This document shows positions 35,979-45,695 of a stretch of DNA of 64,000 bases, one piece after another (positions within the stretch are counted from its first letter, which is position 1; the number at the start of each line of letters is the position of its first letter). The stretch covers positions 1-64,000 of the forward strand of contig JAICGJ010000002.1 of the NCBI GenBank assembly GCA_025923195.1, given 5' to 3'. Origin of the DNA: Chryseolinea sp. (GTDB lineage Bacteria > Bacteroidota > Bacteroidia > Cytophagales > Cyclobacteriaceae). Below the pieces are notes generated by a model. The model ran no database searches, had not been told where the DNA came from, and saw only the letters and a program-made list of their open reading frames with translations. The position numbers were made by a program, and so were the translations under genes.

Positions 35979-37883
35979 ATGGCAGCTGTAAAAGAGAAAG
36001 GTAACATTTCTATTCACACCGAGAATATCTTCCCGATCATCAAGAAGTTCCTTTATTCGGATCATGAAATCTTCCTTCGCGAGCTGGTAAGCAACGCTGT
36101 GGACGCGACACAAAAAATCAAGAAACTTGCATCAATTGGCGAGTTTACGGGTGAGCTTGGCGACCTGACCATCGAAGTCAAGTTCGACAAGAAAAAAAAG
36201 ACCATAACAGTTACCGACAAGGGTATCGGCATGACGGCTGAGGAAATCAAAAAGTATATCAATCAAATTGCATTCTCGGGGGCTACAGAATTTGTTGAGA
36301 AGTTCAAAGATAAAGGCGACGCGAAAGATATTATCGGACGATTTGGACTAGGCTTCTACTCTGCATTTATGGTAGCCGATAAAGTCGAACTGATATCGCG
36401 ATCGTATGCCGTCGACGAAAACGATGCAGCGCGTTGGGAGTGTGATGGCTCAACTGAATTTGAACTAACGGAGACTAAGAAGAATGAACGGGGAACTGAT
36501 GTGACTCTGTACATCAACAGTGATTCGGAGGAATTCTTAGACGAATTCCGCATCAAGGGCATTTTGGAAAAGTACTGTAAATTTTTGCCAGTTGAAGTAA
36601 AGTTCGGCACCAAGGAAGAGAGTGTCGAAGATGGGGTTGACAAGGATGGCAAACCAAAATATAAAACGGTCACTAAAGATCGCATCATCAATAACCCTTT
36701 ACCTCTATGGACACGATCGCCAAAGGAATTAAAAGACGAGGACTACCTTAAATTCTACAAAGAATTATATCCATTTACAGAGGATCCTCTTTTCTGGATA
36801 CACCTCAATGTAGATTATCCATTTAATCTAACCGGAATACTATACTTCCCGAAAGTCAAGAATGATTTCGAGATCCAGAAGAATAAAATTCAATTGTATT
36901 CACGGCAGGTATTCATTACCGACGAGGTAAAGGATGTTGTACCCGATTTTTTAATGATGCTGCACGGCGTGCTGGATTCTCCTGACATCCCTTTAAATGT
37001 TTCTAGAAGTTACTTGCAGAGCGATGCAAACGTAAAAAAGATCAGTCAACATATCACCAAAAAGGTAGCTGATAAGCTCGCCGAATTATATAAGAAGGAC
37101 AGAGCCGATTTTGAAAAGAAATGGGATGACATTAACATTTTTGTTAAGTATGGCATTATCAGCGACGAGAAGTTCTACGAAAGAGCAAAGGAGTTCACGC
37201 TCTTGAAGAATGTCGATGGACAATACTATACACTGGACGAATATAGGGACAAATCCAAGGTCAATCAAACGGACAAGAATGGTACGACTGTTTATCTATA
37301 TGCTTCCAATGCCGGTAAACAGGACAGTTTCATACAAGCGGCCAAGAACAAGGCCTACGATGTCCTGAATTTTGATGGAGTACTCGACAGTCACTTCATC
37401 AATACACTGGAACAAAAACTTGAAAAGACGCAAATCAAACGGGTTGACAGTGATACTCCAGATAAGCTGATTGAAAAGGATCAAAAATCGGAAAGTGTAT
37501 TGAGCACTGAAGAGCAGGAGCAGATCAAGAGCCTTTTTGAAAAAGCCATAAACAACAAGGACATGACCATCGCTGTAGAATCGATGTCTCCAGAGGAGCT
37601 TCCTGTGGTGATCACCATGAGCGAATTCATGAGGAGGATGAAAGACATGGCCAAGCTTGGTGGCGGAGGATATAGTTTCATGGGATCTATGCCTGATAAT
37701 TATAACGTTGCTGTCAATGGAAATCACGCTATTGTGCAGAAAATATTAAAGGCAGAAAGCGAAGATCAAAAACTTACACTGGCTAAACAGGCGTATGACC
37801 TTGCTCTACTTTCTCAAAACATGCTGACTGGAGCGAACCTTACAAACTTCATCAAGCGAAGCGTTACGCTTGCTGGTCAGTAG
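35979..37883 (+). CDS. htpG: Molecular chaperone HtpG (Hsp90)
   Basis: A 634-residue Hsp90 chaperone. The GHKL ATPase domain (1-230) shows ELVSNAVDATQKIKKL, DKGIGMT and GRFGLGFYSAFMVAD; the middle domain (240-480) and the dimerisation domain follow. Compared with E. coli HtpG (624 residues) length is normal. A strong terminator follows. No heat-shock element could be identified. Confidence 0.97.
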   Translation: MAAVKEKGNISIHTENIFPIIKKFLYSDHEIFLRELVSNAVDATQKIKKLASIGEFTGELGDLTIEVKFDKKKKTITVTDKGIGMTAEEIKKYINQIAFSGATEFVEKFKDKGDAKDIIGRFGLGFYSAFMVADKVELISRSYAVDENDAARWECDGSTEFELTETKKNERGTDVTLYINSDSEEFLDEFRIKGILEKYCKFLPVEVKFGTKEESVEDGVDKDGKPKYKTVTKDRIINNPLPLWTRSPKELKDEDYLKFYKELYPFTEDPLFWIHLNVDYPFNLTGILYFPKVKNDFEIQKNKIQLYSRQVFITDEVKDVVPDFLMMLHGVLDSPDIPLNVSRSYLQSDANVKKISQHITKKVADKLAELYKKDRADFEKKWDDINIFVKYGIISDEKFYERAKEFTLLKNVDGQYYTLDEYRDKSKVNQTDKNGTTVYLYASNAGKQDSFIQAAKNKAYDVLNFDGVLDSHFINTLEQKLEKTQIKRVDSDTPDKLIEKDQKSESVLSTEEQEQIKSLFEKAINNKDMTIAVESMSPEELPVVITMSEFMRRMKDMAKLGGGGYSFMGSMPDNYNVAVNGNHAIVQKILKAESEDQKLTLAKQAYDLALLSQNMLTGANLTNFIKRSVTLAGQ

Positions 37884-37906
37884 ACAAGTCCAATTCAGAT
37901 TGTTCG

Positions 37907-37936
37907 AAGCGAACCCGTTAAGGTTCGCTTTTTTTT
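37907..37936 (+). terminator. Terminator of htpG
   Basis: A perfect 9-base stem AAGCGAACC / GGTTCGCTT with a 6-base loop is followed by a run of T. It lies 24 bases after the htpG stop. Confidence 0.9.
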
Positions 37937-38030
37937 CGCCAAAGCGTGAAAAAGCATGTTGGCTATCCGATTTACAAGCCATGCAAATAATTTTTTTTGG
38001 GTAACTTCGTTTTTCAGATGATCAGGTCTT

Positions 38031-38852
38031 ATGCGTTTAAAACTATATCTGTTATTGCTTCTTTTAGGATCGGGCTATGCTGTATTAGCCCAGGAAAATG
38101 CCTCCGACGACCAGCGGTTCACCATAGATACCCCCGCAAGCCTGGATTTTAAAAAGGAAGAAGATCCGATCAGCGATAAGAAAAAAAAGAAGGTTAAGAA
38201 GAAAGTTTACTACGGAATCAAGACCAAAAAAGGCTTTACCAGGAAGGGTCAGGGTGACAGGATTACGTATGAGCTATTTTACGTTCTGAAAAAACCGGAG
38301 AGACCTCAGACTTTCGTCCGCGATATTTATTGGTATGATTATACGCGGCGGGAAATAAGAAAAACAACAACTTTCGATCCCGCAAAAGGCGTGTTGCTTC
38401 ACGGACCATATGAGAAGAGGCAGGGTGATGTCGTACTCGAGAAAGGAATTTTTTACAAAGGTACACGTCATGGACGGTGGATGAAGTACAACCGTGACAG
38501 TACATTGGTGGATAAAGACCGTTACTACCGTGGCTGGCCCAAAGAATCTTTAGTAAGCTACTATGACCCGCAAGAACGCAAGAGGATGAAAGAAATGACG
38601 CCGATAGAATACGGCGAAAAGGAGGGGTACTATTATTTCTTTCATGAGAATGGGCAATTAGCCGTGCAAGGGGAATATCGGTGGGACGAAAAAGTTGGGG
38701 ACTGGACCGAATATTATTCGAATGGAAAGAGAAAAAAGATTATTACTTATCCCAAAGAACCATTTGATGAATCAATAATGCCGTATGTGAAAGCGGAGTG
38801 GAACGAGAAGGGTAAAGAGCTTTATCGAAATAATAAGATGGCCGCGAAATAG
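38031..38852 (+). CDS. Secreted YwqK/MORN-repeat protein
   Basis: The protein has 273 residues: a signal peptide ending AVLAQ (about residue 21), a very basic segment (KKKKKVKKKVYYGIKTKKG, about 50-68), then several MORN-like repeats of the type GxWxxYxxxG (HGRWMKYNRD; YYYFFHENGQLAVQGEYRW; VGDWTEYYSNGKRK). Such proteins are named 'YwqK family antitoxin' in many genomes, but no toxin gene lies beside it and the signal peptide argues for an exported role. Function is unknown. Confidence 0.7.
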   Translation: MRLKLYLLLLLLGSGYAVLAQENASDDQRFTIDTPASLDFKKEEDPISDKKKKKVKKKVYYGIKTKKGFTRKGQGDRITYELFYVLKKPERPQTFVRDIYWYDYTRREIRKTTTFDPAKGVLLHGPYEKRQGDVVLEKGIFYKGTRHGRWMKYNRDSTLVDKDRYYRGWPKESLVSYYDPQERKRMKEMTPIEYGEKEGYYYFFHENGQLAVQGEYRWDEKVGDWTEYYSNGKRKKIITYPKEPFDESIMPYVKAEWNEKGKELYRNNKMAAK

Positions 38853-38956
38853 GTCCAAACTTCAGGTCTCCATAAACTTCATATGACCTCAGAATCGGGT
38901 GAACTACTAAGTTGTTTTAATTTGTTTGACCTTTATTGCTTGTTTTCAGAACACCC

Positions 38957-39910
38957 ATGGTACCTAATAAGCAAACTATTGAAGACGCCCACAAGCGCAT
39001 CGCAAACTATGTTATCAGGACACCTATCCTGCGATCAGCCGCTCTTGACGGCATTGCAGGATGTAAGTTGATTTTCAAATGCGAAAACCTCCAGGAAATT
39101 GGTGCGTTCAAGGCACGCGGCGCGATGAACGCGGCATTGCTATTAAGAGCTGATGATAAGACAAAGGGGATTGCTACGCATTCGTCCGGAAACCATGCGC
39201 AGGCCGTTGCACGTGCTGCAAAGATCCTCGGAATAAAAGCCTACATCGTTATGCCCAACAATTCATCGGAGATAAAAAGAAAAGGTGTGAAGGAGCTCGG
39301 CGGCGAAATTTTCCTCTGCCAACCTACTCAGGAAGCCAGGGAGCAAAGTTTGAAAGATGTAATACAAAGAACTGGTGCTGCTGAAATTCACCCTTTTAAC
39401 AATTATAATGTAATCGCTGGTCAGGCTACAGTTGCCAAGGAACTACTGGAAGATACGTCCGGACTTGACGTCATCATCGCCCCCGTTGGAGGTGGCGGTT
39501 TGCTAAGTGGTACGGCTCTGACCGCCAAATATTTTTCGCCTGGGCTAGACGTGATCGGCGCGGAACCTCAAGGCGCGGACGATGCATTTCGTTCGATGAA
39601 AAGCGGCAAGATAGAACGTACCGACCCAAATTCAATTGCCGACGGATTACTAACCTCGCTCGGTGAAAAAACATTTGACATCATTCGAAAGGAAGTGAAG
39701 GAAATAATTACCGCCACGGACAAGGAAATCATTGAGGCTATGCGCCTCGTCTGGGAGCGCTTAAAGATCATCGTTGAGCCTTCAGCCGCGGTACCACTCG
39801 CCGTTGTATTTAATTCAAGAGAGAAATTTCTTGGAAAGCGCGTAGGGATTATTTTTTCAGGAGGGAATATCGACCTGGACCGAGCTTGTCAGCTATTTTC
39901 GCAAAGCTGA
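38957..39910 (+). CDS. PLP-dependent threonine dehydratase / serine racemase-like enzyme
   Basis: A fold-type II PLP enzyme of 317 residues. The Schiff-base Lys is K52 in FKARGAMNAA; the SSGNHAQAVA loop, phosphate-binding GGGGLLSG and C-terminal SGGNID are present. Lacking the ACT domain of biosynthetic IlvA, it is most like catabolic threonine dehydratase (TdcB) or serine racemase; the sequence does not decide between them. The ATG at 38957 is preferred to 38936 because the conserved residues begin just after it. Its stop abuts that of the M1 peptidase gene. Confidence 0.88.
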   Translation: MVPNKQTIEDAHKRIANYVIRTPILRSAALDGIAGCKLIFKCENLQEIGAFKARGAMNAALLLRADDKTKGIATHSSGNHAQAVARAAKILGIKAYIVMPNNSSEIKRKGVKELGGEIFLCQPTQEAREQSLKDVIQRTGAAEIHPFNNYNVIAGQATVAKELLEDTSGLDVIIAPVGGGGLLSGTALTAKYFSPGLDVIGAEPQGADDAFRSMKSGKIERTDPNSIADGLLTSLGEKTFDIIRKEVKEIITATDKEIIEAMRLVWERLKIIVEPSAAVPLAVVFNSREKFLGKRVGIIFSGGNIDLDRACQLFSQS

Positions 39911-39935
39911 TCAGTTATTTCTCTTAAACTGATCA
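39908..39935. terminator. Possible bidirectional hairpin between convergent stops
   Basis: The 9-base arms TGATCAGTT and AACTGATCA (10-base spacer) form a perfect stem. Both stop codons (dehydratase TGA at 39908-39910, peptidase at 39911-39913) lie in the left arm. There is no strong T-run, so termination is only suggested. Confidence 0.4.
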
Positions 39936-42145
39936 AACCTGGATTGAATTGTTTTCTTCGGAAACACATTATTTCTCATTTCAACATCCGCTAATTCGAA
40001 ATTCGGATCGAGCAAAATGTTCACAGCTTCCTTCTCTTTAATAAAAACCTTAGTGACTTCTGTTTCATTCGTCCGCCATACTTCGGCAGGTATTCGCTCA
40101 ATCTCCTTTGATCCGTCTTTGTATGTCCACTCAATTACCAATGGTGTGACCAACCCACCGATGTTCTTAAACTTGATTTGATAAATATTTTTGCCCTCAA
40201 GTTTCGCGCGGATGGCATTATCGTTCACACGACTCCTGAATTCGCCCTGCAGGATTTCAGGAGTATTCGTCAAAGTGAGCGGATCAGGCCCATTACTAAA
40301 ATCGTTGCCATCGGCACCCGGCTCAGAACCGGATTCGAGGTCGCCGCGTTTTACATTCAGATTCTTTTTCTCGGGCTCTTGGGATGTAGAAGATAATCTG
40401 AACCACTTAACCTCAGCCAAGTCCACGTCTACATTGTCCGTTGTAAAGAACCATCCACGCCAAAACCAATCCAGATCGACCGCTGACGCATCCTCCATAC
40501 TCCGGAAGAAATCAGCCGGCCCCGGATGTTTAAAGGCCCAACGCTGTGCGTACTCCTTAAAAGCCTTGTCAAAGAGCTCCGGACCCATCACGGTTTCACG
40601 AAGTATGGTAAGCGCGGCGGATGGCTTTGTATAAGCATTGGAGCCAAATTCGGTAGGCCTGACGTTATCTGATGAAGCCATAATAGGCCGCATCTGACTT
40701 TTATCTCCACGCATAAACGGTACTATTCCTTTTGGCGTTCCGTGTGTTCCAAATAGCTCCGGGTAACGGAGCCGTGTGGTTTCCTTTTCCAGGAATGTGT
40801 TTAACCCCTCATCCATCCATGACCATTGACGTTCATCCGAATTGACGATCATGGGAAAGAAATTATGGCCGACTTCGTGTATAACCACCTGTACAAGGCC
40901 CGTCAAAGTTGCCTTCGAATATGAACCGTCCTTTTTGGGTCTCTCGCCGTTAAAGCAGATCATGGGATACTCCATGCCTTGATGAGCAGTATGAACGGAG
41001 TATGCGACCGGATATGGATAGTCAAATGTCCGTTCAGAATAAACTTCCAAGGCATTCTTTATTGCTTTTGTCGATTCCCTTTCCCAAAGTGGATTAGCCT
41101 CCTTGGGATAAAGTGATTGCGCCAGCACAGTCGATTCCCCAACCTTCACTGCCTGCGCGTCCCATATGAATTTTCTGGAGCTCGCGAACGCAAAGTCTCT
41201 TACATTCTCCGCATAAAATTCCCAGGTCGTCTTCTTCGTTGACTTATTCTTTTCCTTCTGCACAGCTTCATTCTCAGTAACCAGCAACACCGGCGCGTCA
41301 AAAGACTTCTTCGCTTTTTCATAGCGCTCTTGTTGCTCCTTTGATAGCACCTCCTTAAGATTCTGGATCGTTCCTGTGGCCCCTACGATATGATCCGAAG
41401 GTACAGTGATCCTTACCCGATAATTACCAAAGGTCAGGGCAAACTCACCTCGTCCAAGAAACTGTTTGTTTTGCCACCCTTCGTAATCATCGAATACACA
41501 CATTCTCGGGAACCATTGTGCACACGTGTAAACGTAGTTTCCGTCTTCCGGAAAAAATTCAAAGCCTCCCCGACCATCGAAAATCTGCCTATTGGATTCT
41601 GTGTAATTCCATTGAATAGAAAAAGAAAATTTCTCTCCGGTTTTCAAGGGGTTAGGTAAGTCCACGCGCATCATCGTATGATTGATAATGTAAGCCAGGT
41701 TTTTGCCTGCGGCGTCCTTGACCGATTTAATGGTATGCCCCCCCTTGTAGTCTGTAATCGTAACACCCGTGGCGGTACTAAAGAAAGCTGCCGGTATTGA
41801 ATCCTTGATTGTACCGGTATTGGTTTGATTGGTTATACTCTGACTAGCAAAGATATTTTGATCGAGTTGAAGCCATAAGAATTTCAAAGGCTCAGGTGCA
41901 TTGTTATAATATGTTATTGTTTCTGTGCCAGTTATTACCTGCGTTTGATCATTGAGTTCCACGTCGATCACATAGTCTGCGCGTTGTTGCCAGTATTCAG
42001 ATCCTGGCGCTCCAGAAGCCGTGCGGTAGGAATTTGGAGTTGGAAGTATTTCGCTCAGCTGTTCGAATTTCCCCTTCCATTGATTTTGCGAATAGCCATT
42101 CCCCGTGATCAGTAAAATCATGAAAACTAAATATTGCGATTTCAT
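39911..42145 (-). CDS. M1 family zinc metallopeptidase, copy A
   Basis: An exported aminopeptidase-like protein of 744 residues. The signal peptide ends NGYSQ (about residue 20). The zinc motif HEVGH is followed 18 residues later by the third ligand Glu in WMDEGLNTF; the substrate-binding segment reads HQGMEYPMICFNG in place of GAMEN. The C-terminal part has no further named domain. The ATG at 42145 gives a clean signal peptide. It is the downstream member of a tandem pair, probably co-transcribed with copy B and the HupE-like gene. Confidence 0.88.
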   Translation of the reverse strand: MKSQYLVFMILLITGNGYSQNQWKGKFEQLSEILPTPNSYRTASGAPGSEYWQQRADYVIDVELNDQTQVITGTETITYYNNAPEPLKFLWLQLDQNIFASQSITNQTNTGTIKDSIPAAFFSTATGVTITDYKGGHTIKSVKDAAGKNLAYIINHTMMRVDLPNPLKTGEKFSFSIQWNYTESNRQIFDGRGGFEFFPEDGNYVYTCAQWFPRMCVFDDYEGWQNKQFLGRGEFALTFGNYRVRITVPSDHIVGATGTIQNLKEVLSKEQQERYEKAKKSFDAPVLLVTENEAVQKEKNKSTKKTTWEFYAENVRDFAFASSRKFIWDAQAVKVGESTVLAQSLYPKEANPLWERESTKAIKNALEVYSERTFDYPYPVAYSVHTAHQGMEYPMICFNGERPKKDGSYSKATLTGLVQVVIHEVGHNFFPMIVNSDERQWSWMDEGLNTFLEKETTRLRYPELFGTHGTPKGIVPFMRGDKSQMRPIMASSDNVRPTEFGSNAYTKPSAALTILRETVMGPELFDKAFKEYAQRWAFKHPGPADFFRSMEDASAVDLDWFWRGWFFTTDNVDVDLAEVKWFRLSSTSQEPEKKNLNVKRGDLESGSEPGADGNDFSNGPDPLTLTNTPEILQGEFRSRVNDNAIRAKLEGKNIYQIKFKNIGGLVTPLVIEWTYKDGSKEIERIPAEVWRTNETEVTKVFIKEKEAVNILLDPNFELADVEMRNNVFPKKTIQSRFDQFKRNN

Positions 42146-42195
42146 AGCTCGGGTTAACCTTGATGACTGCAGATTAATTGTGATGTCATTGCACA

Positions 42196-44418
42196 TTAAT
42201 TTGCACTCTTCTTAAATGAATCAAATTTCGAAGGACTTCCTGTCGGCTTGGGAAATACATTGTCCTGTATATCCACATCGGTTAGCTCCTGATGTGGGTC
42301 AAGCATAACGTTAACTACTTCCTTATCCTTGACGAAAACTTTATTTATTTTCTTTTCATTAACCCTCCAAATCTCGGCTGGTATTCTTTCTATCTCCTTT
42401 GTACCATCGGTATATGTCCACTGTATGATCACAGGCATAACTAGCCCACCCTGATTGGAAAGTGTTACTTCATAAATGTTTTTATTCTCCAGTTTTTGCA
42501 TGATCGCCTTGTCATCGACGACGCTGGCAAACTCCCCGTTCAAACGAGGATCGGTGGGTACAAGGCTGAACGGCTCGGGTCCATTGTTAAAGTTTTCAAA
42601 GTTATTTCCGTTGCTGTTTGCAGCGAGATCGCCCTTCTTTACTTTTACATCTCTTTTTTCAAGTCCCTGCTCGCCATTTCGCATTTTATACCACTTGACC
42701 TGATCGATTGACTGATCGCAATTATCGGTTGTATAGAACCAGCCTTTCCAGAACCAATCAAGATCTACAGCTGATGCGTCCTCCATCGTACGAAAGAAGT
42801 CTGCTGGCTTTGGATGCTTGAACGCCCAACGATCGGCATATTCTTTAAAAGCTTTATCGAAAAGCTCGGGCCCCATGATCGTTTCCCTAAGCATATATAG
42901 CCCCGTTGCTGCCTTGCCATATTGCTCATCACCGAGGATTATAACTTGTTCCGCATTTGTCATCAACGGACGCATAGAAGCTTTGTCGCCTTTCAGATAG
43001 GGTACCATTTCGGAGGGCTTTCCTCGAGTCCATTTTAAGTCAGGGTACCTTTCCTGTTCCGTTAGCAATTGCACGAAACTATTAATTCCCTCGTCCATCC
43101 ATGTTGTTTGACGTTCGTCGTTGTTGATGATCATTGGGAAGAAATTGTGCCCCACTTCATGCACTATGACCCCTATCATTTTCTGTCGCGTGGCCGTACT
43201 GTAACTCCCATCCTTATTTGGTCGGCCAAAGTTGAAACAGATCATGGGGTATTCCATGCCGATACTGGCCGTGTGAACAGAGATTGCAACCGGATAAGGA
43301 TAATCAATAGTATGCCTGGAATAAACTTCAAGTGTATTCTTAACCGCCTTTGTAGATTCCTTTTCCCAAAGAGGATTACCTTCCTTGGAGTAAAAAGACA
43401 TAGCCAAAGGGGTTTTTGTGGCGAGTTTAACGGCCTGCGCATCCCATATAAATTTTCGCGAGCTCGCAAAAGCAAAGTCTCTCACATTCTCAGCATGGAA
43501 TTCCCAGGTTTTTCTCTGTGTTGATTTGGCTTTTTCCCGTTGTACAGCTTCCGTTTGGGTCACAATGATTACCGGTTTGTCAAAACTGGTTTTTGATTTT
43601 TCGAATCTTTCCAGCTCAATTTTCGAAAGAACTTCGATGGGGTTTTGGAGAACACCAGTAGCCGCCACGATATGGTCAGCCGGTGTGGTAATACGGACCT
43701 TATAGTCTCCAAAAGGAAGCGCAAACTCTCCCCTTCCCAGATATTGTTTGTTTTGCCAACCTTCATAGTCGTCATACACGCACATACGAGGGAAGAACTG
43801 GGCGATTGTATAGATGTAGTTGCCGTCGTCCGGGAAAAATTCCATCCCACTCCGCTGCCCGAAAATGCTCCTGTCGACAATATTGAACGACCACTCAATC
43901 GCAAATGAATATTTCTCTCCTGAACGAAGAGGCTCGGGCAAATCAATCCTCATCATAGTGTTGTTAATCGTATGACGAAGTTCTTTTCCATCAACGGTCT
44001 TAACATTTTTGATGTTATATCCAGCTTTAAAATCGGAAACTTCTTTTGCAAAAGTCTTCGCGGCTGCTGAATCTTTTATTACGTCGGTTGTCGTTGTTGC
44101 CAATGAATTTTCGTCTGAAAGAATATTCTGGTCCAACTGTAGCCAAAGATATTTCAACAGATCTGGTGAGTTATTTGTATAAGTAATGGTTTCGCTGCCC
44201 GAAATACTGTTCGTTGTTTCGTGCAATTCCACACTTATATTATAGTCTGCCTTTTGTTGCCAATACTTTGGCCCAGGCGCACCTGAGCCAGTTCGATATT
44301 CGTTCGGCGTCGGCAACATTTGGCCAAGCTGTTCAAACTTGCCCTCCCACTGAGGAACTTGCTGCGCCAACGCCAGCAGCGTACAAAAGTTCAAGAGTGG
44401 AATCAAAAAAAACTTCAT
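42196..44418 (-). CDS. M1 family zinc metallopeptidase, copy B
   Basis: A close paralogue of copy A, 740 residues. The signal peptide ends LALAQ (about residue 18). The metal site is VHEVGHNFFPM with the third ligand in WMDEGINSF, and the substrate segment is SIGMEYPMICFNF. From the N-terminus (QWEGKFEQLGQMLPTPNEYR) to the last residues it aligns with copy A without large gaps, so the pair looks like a recent tandem duplication. The region between the zinc site and C-terminus differs most and may give different specificity. Only 33 bases separate it from the HupE-like gene. Confidence 0.88.
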   Translation of the reverse strand: MKFFLIPLLNFCTLLALAQQVPQWEGKFEQLGQMLPTPNEYRTGSGAPGPKYWQQKADYNISVELHETTNSISGSETITYTNNSPDLLKYLWLQLDQNILSDENSLATTTTDVIKDSAAAKTFAKEVSDFKAGYNIKNVKTVDGKELRHTINNTMMRIDLPEPLRSGEKYSFAIEWSFNIVDRSIFGQRSGMEFFPDDGNYIYTIAQFFPRMCVYDDYEGWQNKQYLGRGEFALPFGDYKVRITTPADHIVAATGVLQNPIEVLSKIELERFEKSKTSFDKPVIIVTQTEAVQREKAKSTQRKTWEFHAENVRDFAFASSRKFIWDAQAVKLATKTPLAMSFYSKEGNPLWEKESTKAVKNTLEVYSRHTIDYPYPVAISVHTASIGMEYPMICFNFGRPNKDGSYSTATRQKMIGVIVHEVGHNFFPMIINNDERQTTWMDEGINSFVQLLTEQERYPDLKWTRGKPSEMVPYLKGDKASMRPLMTNAEQVIILGDEQYGKAATGLYMLRETIMGPELFDKAFKEYADRWAFKHPKPADFFRTMEDASAVDLDWFWKGWFYTTDNCDQSIDQVKWYKMRNGEQGLEKRDVKVKKGDLAANSNGNNFENFNNGPEPFSLVPTDPRLNGEFASVVDDKAIMQKLENKNIYEVTLSNQGGLVMPVIIQWTYTDGTKEIERIPAEIWRVNEKKINKVFVKDKEVVNVMLDPHQELTDVDIQDNVFPKPTGSPSKFDSFKKSAN

Positions 44419-44450
44419 ACTATTATGTTTAGGTAAAATGAGTCAAGCTT

Positions 44451-45044
44451 TCAATCAATAGAATACCAGTTTTCATTCATCAACACCAGGGCTATTCCTG
44501 CGATCGCAGATGAAATAACCATTTTCCAATCTCTTCGGTTCAAACCAAATAAGTCAACTAAAACAAATGCTATGGTCATAAAAATAGCGACTATGATAAG
44601 TTGGCCGAATTCAAGCCCAAGGTTAAATGCCAAAAGCGGAGTCGTAATGTTATCCTCTTTGGTTAAGATCGACCGCAAATAGGAAGAGAAACCCATCCCA
44701 TGAATCAATCCAAAAAGGCCTGCAAAGAGGTAATTAATATGCACCTTTCTGTTAGACAGATTATTTTCATTTTTGAAAAGATTTGAGATTGCGGTTACGA
44801 AGATCGTAAGTGGAATGAGAAATTCAACCAACTCGACGTTAACGGAAATCATTCGCAACGTTGATAACGCAAGTGTAACGGAGTGACCAATGGTAAAAGC
44901 CGTTACTAAAATCAATATTTGCCGCCATTCACGCGAAAGGTAGAGCGCACAAAGGGCAACAACAAAAATGATATGATCATATCCATTTTTATAATCCAGA
45001 ATATGATCTTTACCCAGACCAAAATACAGTTGAAACTCGCTCAT
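44451..45044 (-). CDS. HupE/UreJ-like membrane protein
   Basis: The protein has 197 residues with six or seven membrane helices and His-containing motifs of the HupE/UreJ_2 group: NGYDHIIF near residue 20, FTIGHSVTLAL near 55 and GLIHGMGFS near 112. Members of the family are thought to carry nickel or another metal, but this branch is not characterised. It heads an operon with the two M1 zinc peptidases and lies divergent from DUF6702. A metal-supply link to the peptidases is only inferred. The ATG at 45044 is used; an ORF start at 45050 would add two residues. Confidence 0.75.
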   Translation of the reverse strand: MSEFQLYFGLGKDHILDYKNGYDHIIFVVALCALYLSREWRQILILVTAFTIGHSVTLALSTLRMISVNVELVEFLIPLTIFVTAISNLFKNENNLSNRKVHINYLFAGLFGLIHGMGFSSYLRSILTKEDNITTPLLAFNLGLEFGQLIIVAIFMTIAFVLVDLFGLNRRDWKMVISSAIAGIALVLMNENWYSID

Positions 45045-45111
45045 GCACACACTACTTAAAACTCAAGTATAATAGATTATATCCTATTAAGCATTCAATT
45101 TAATTCGGTAT

Positions 45112-45119
45112 TATTTTTG
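45112..45119 (+). promoter_or_regulatory. Putative -7 element for DUF6702-gldB
   Basis: TATTTTTG, an exact TAnnTTTG, lies 35 bases before the ATG at 45155. No suitable TTG was found upstream. Confidence 0.35.
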
Positions 45120-45154
45120 AAAAGCTATCTTGCAGATATCATTTTAGTTCCTCC

Positions 45155-45658
45155 ATGCTAACATTGCAGTTGGTTTTCTTGCTATTTCAATATCTGGGGC
45201 CTGTAGCAGTAATGCACCCACTGCACGTTTCGGTTACCGAAATCGAAATGGATGAAAAAGATAAGCGGCTCGAAATCATGATGCGCGTTTTTGCAGACGA
45301 CCTCGAACTTACTCTACGTCAAAATCTGGGCCAGCCCGACCTCGATATTTTGGGAATGACTGGTCGGGAACGCGACGAGGTGATATCACTCTATTTGAAA
45401 GACCATTTCAAAATTCAATTGGATGGCAAGGCGCAAAAGGCCAACTATCTAGGCCATGAGCAAGACGAACTAGCATTCGTCTTTTATATTGAAACACCCA
45501 ATGTAAAAAAATGGAAATCGATTCAAATCCAAAACGATATCATCATGGAAACATACGCCGATCAATCCAATTTAGTTCATGTGACCGTCGGAGAGACCGT
45601 TCGCAGTTTAAGGCTTACAAAAGATAAACCCGTAGACAAGCTGTCGTTTGATTTCTGA
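45155..45658 (+). CDS. DUF6702 family exported protein
   Basis: The protein has 167 residues: a hydrophobic N-terminus (1-20, signal peptide or anchor) then a beta-rich domain starting HPLHVSVTEIEMDEKDKRLEI, typical of DUF6702. This family is found next to M1 peptidase and HupE genes in many Bacteroidota, as here. The function is unknown. The downstream gldB start lies 37 bases after the stop, so one transcript is likely. Confidence 0.75.
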   Translation: MLTLQLVFLLFQYLGPVAVMHPLHVSVTEIEMDEKDKRLEIMMRVFADDLELTLRQNLGQPDLDILGMTGRERDEVISLYLKDHFKIQLDGKAQKANYLGHEQDELAFVFYIETPNVKKWKSIQIQNDIIMETYADQSNLVHVTVGETVRSLRLTKDKPVDKLSFDF

Positions 45659-45695
45659 AAAAAGTATCATCTTCGCTACAATTTTTATCAACCGT

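Noticed and set aside
37296-37727. Open frame of 143 codons on the minus strand
   Set aside because: Antisense to htpG; no conserved features.
38031-38852. Toxin-antitoxin module
   Set aside because: No candidate toxin beside it, and the protein has a signal peptide.
40191-40634. Open frame of 147 codons on the plus strand
   Set aside because: Antisense to M1 peptidase copy A; Ser/Arg-rich composition is typical of shadow frames.
43069-43524. Open frame of 151 codons on the plus strand
   Set aside because: It lies antisense to the well-supported M1 peptidase copy B, has no family resemblance and no upstream signals.
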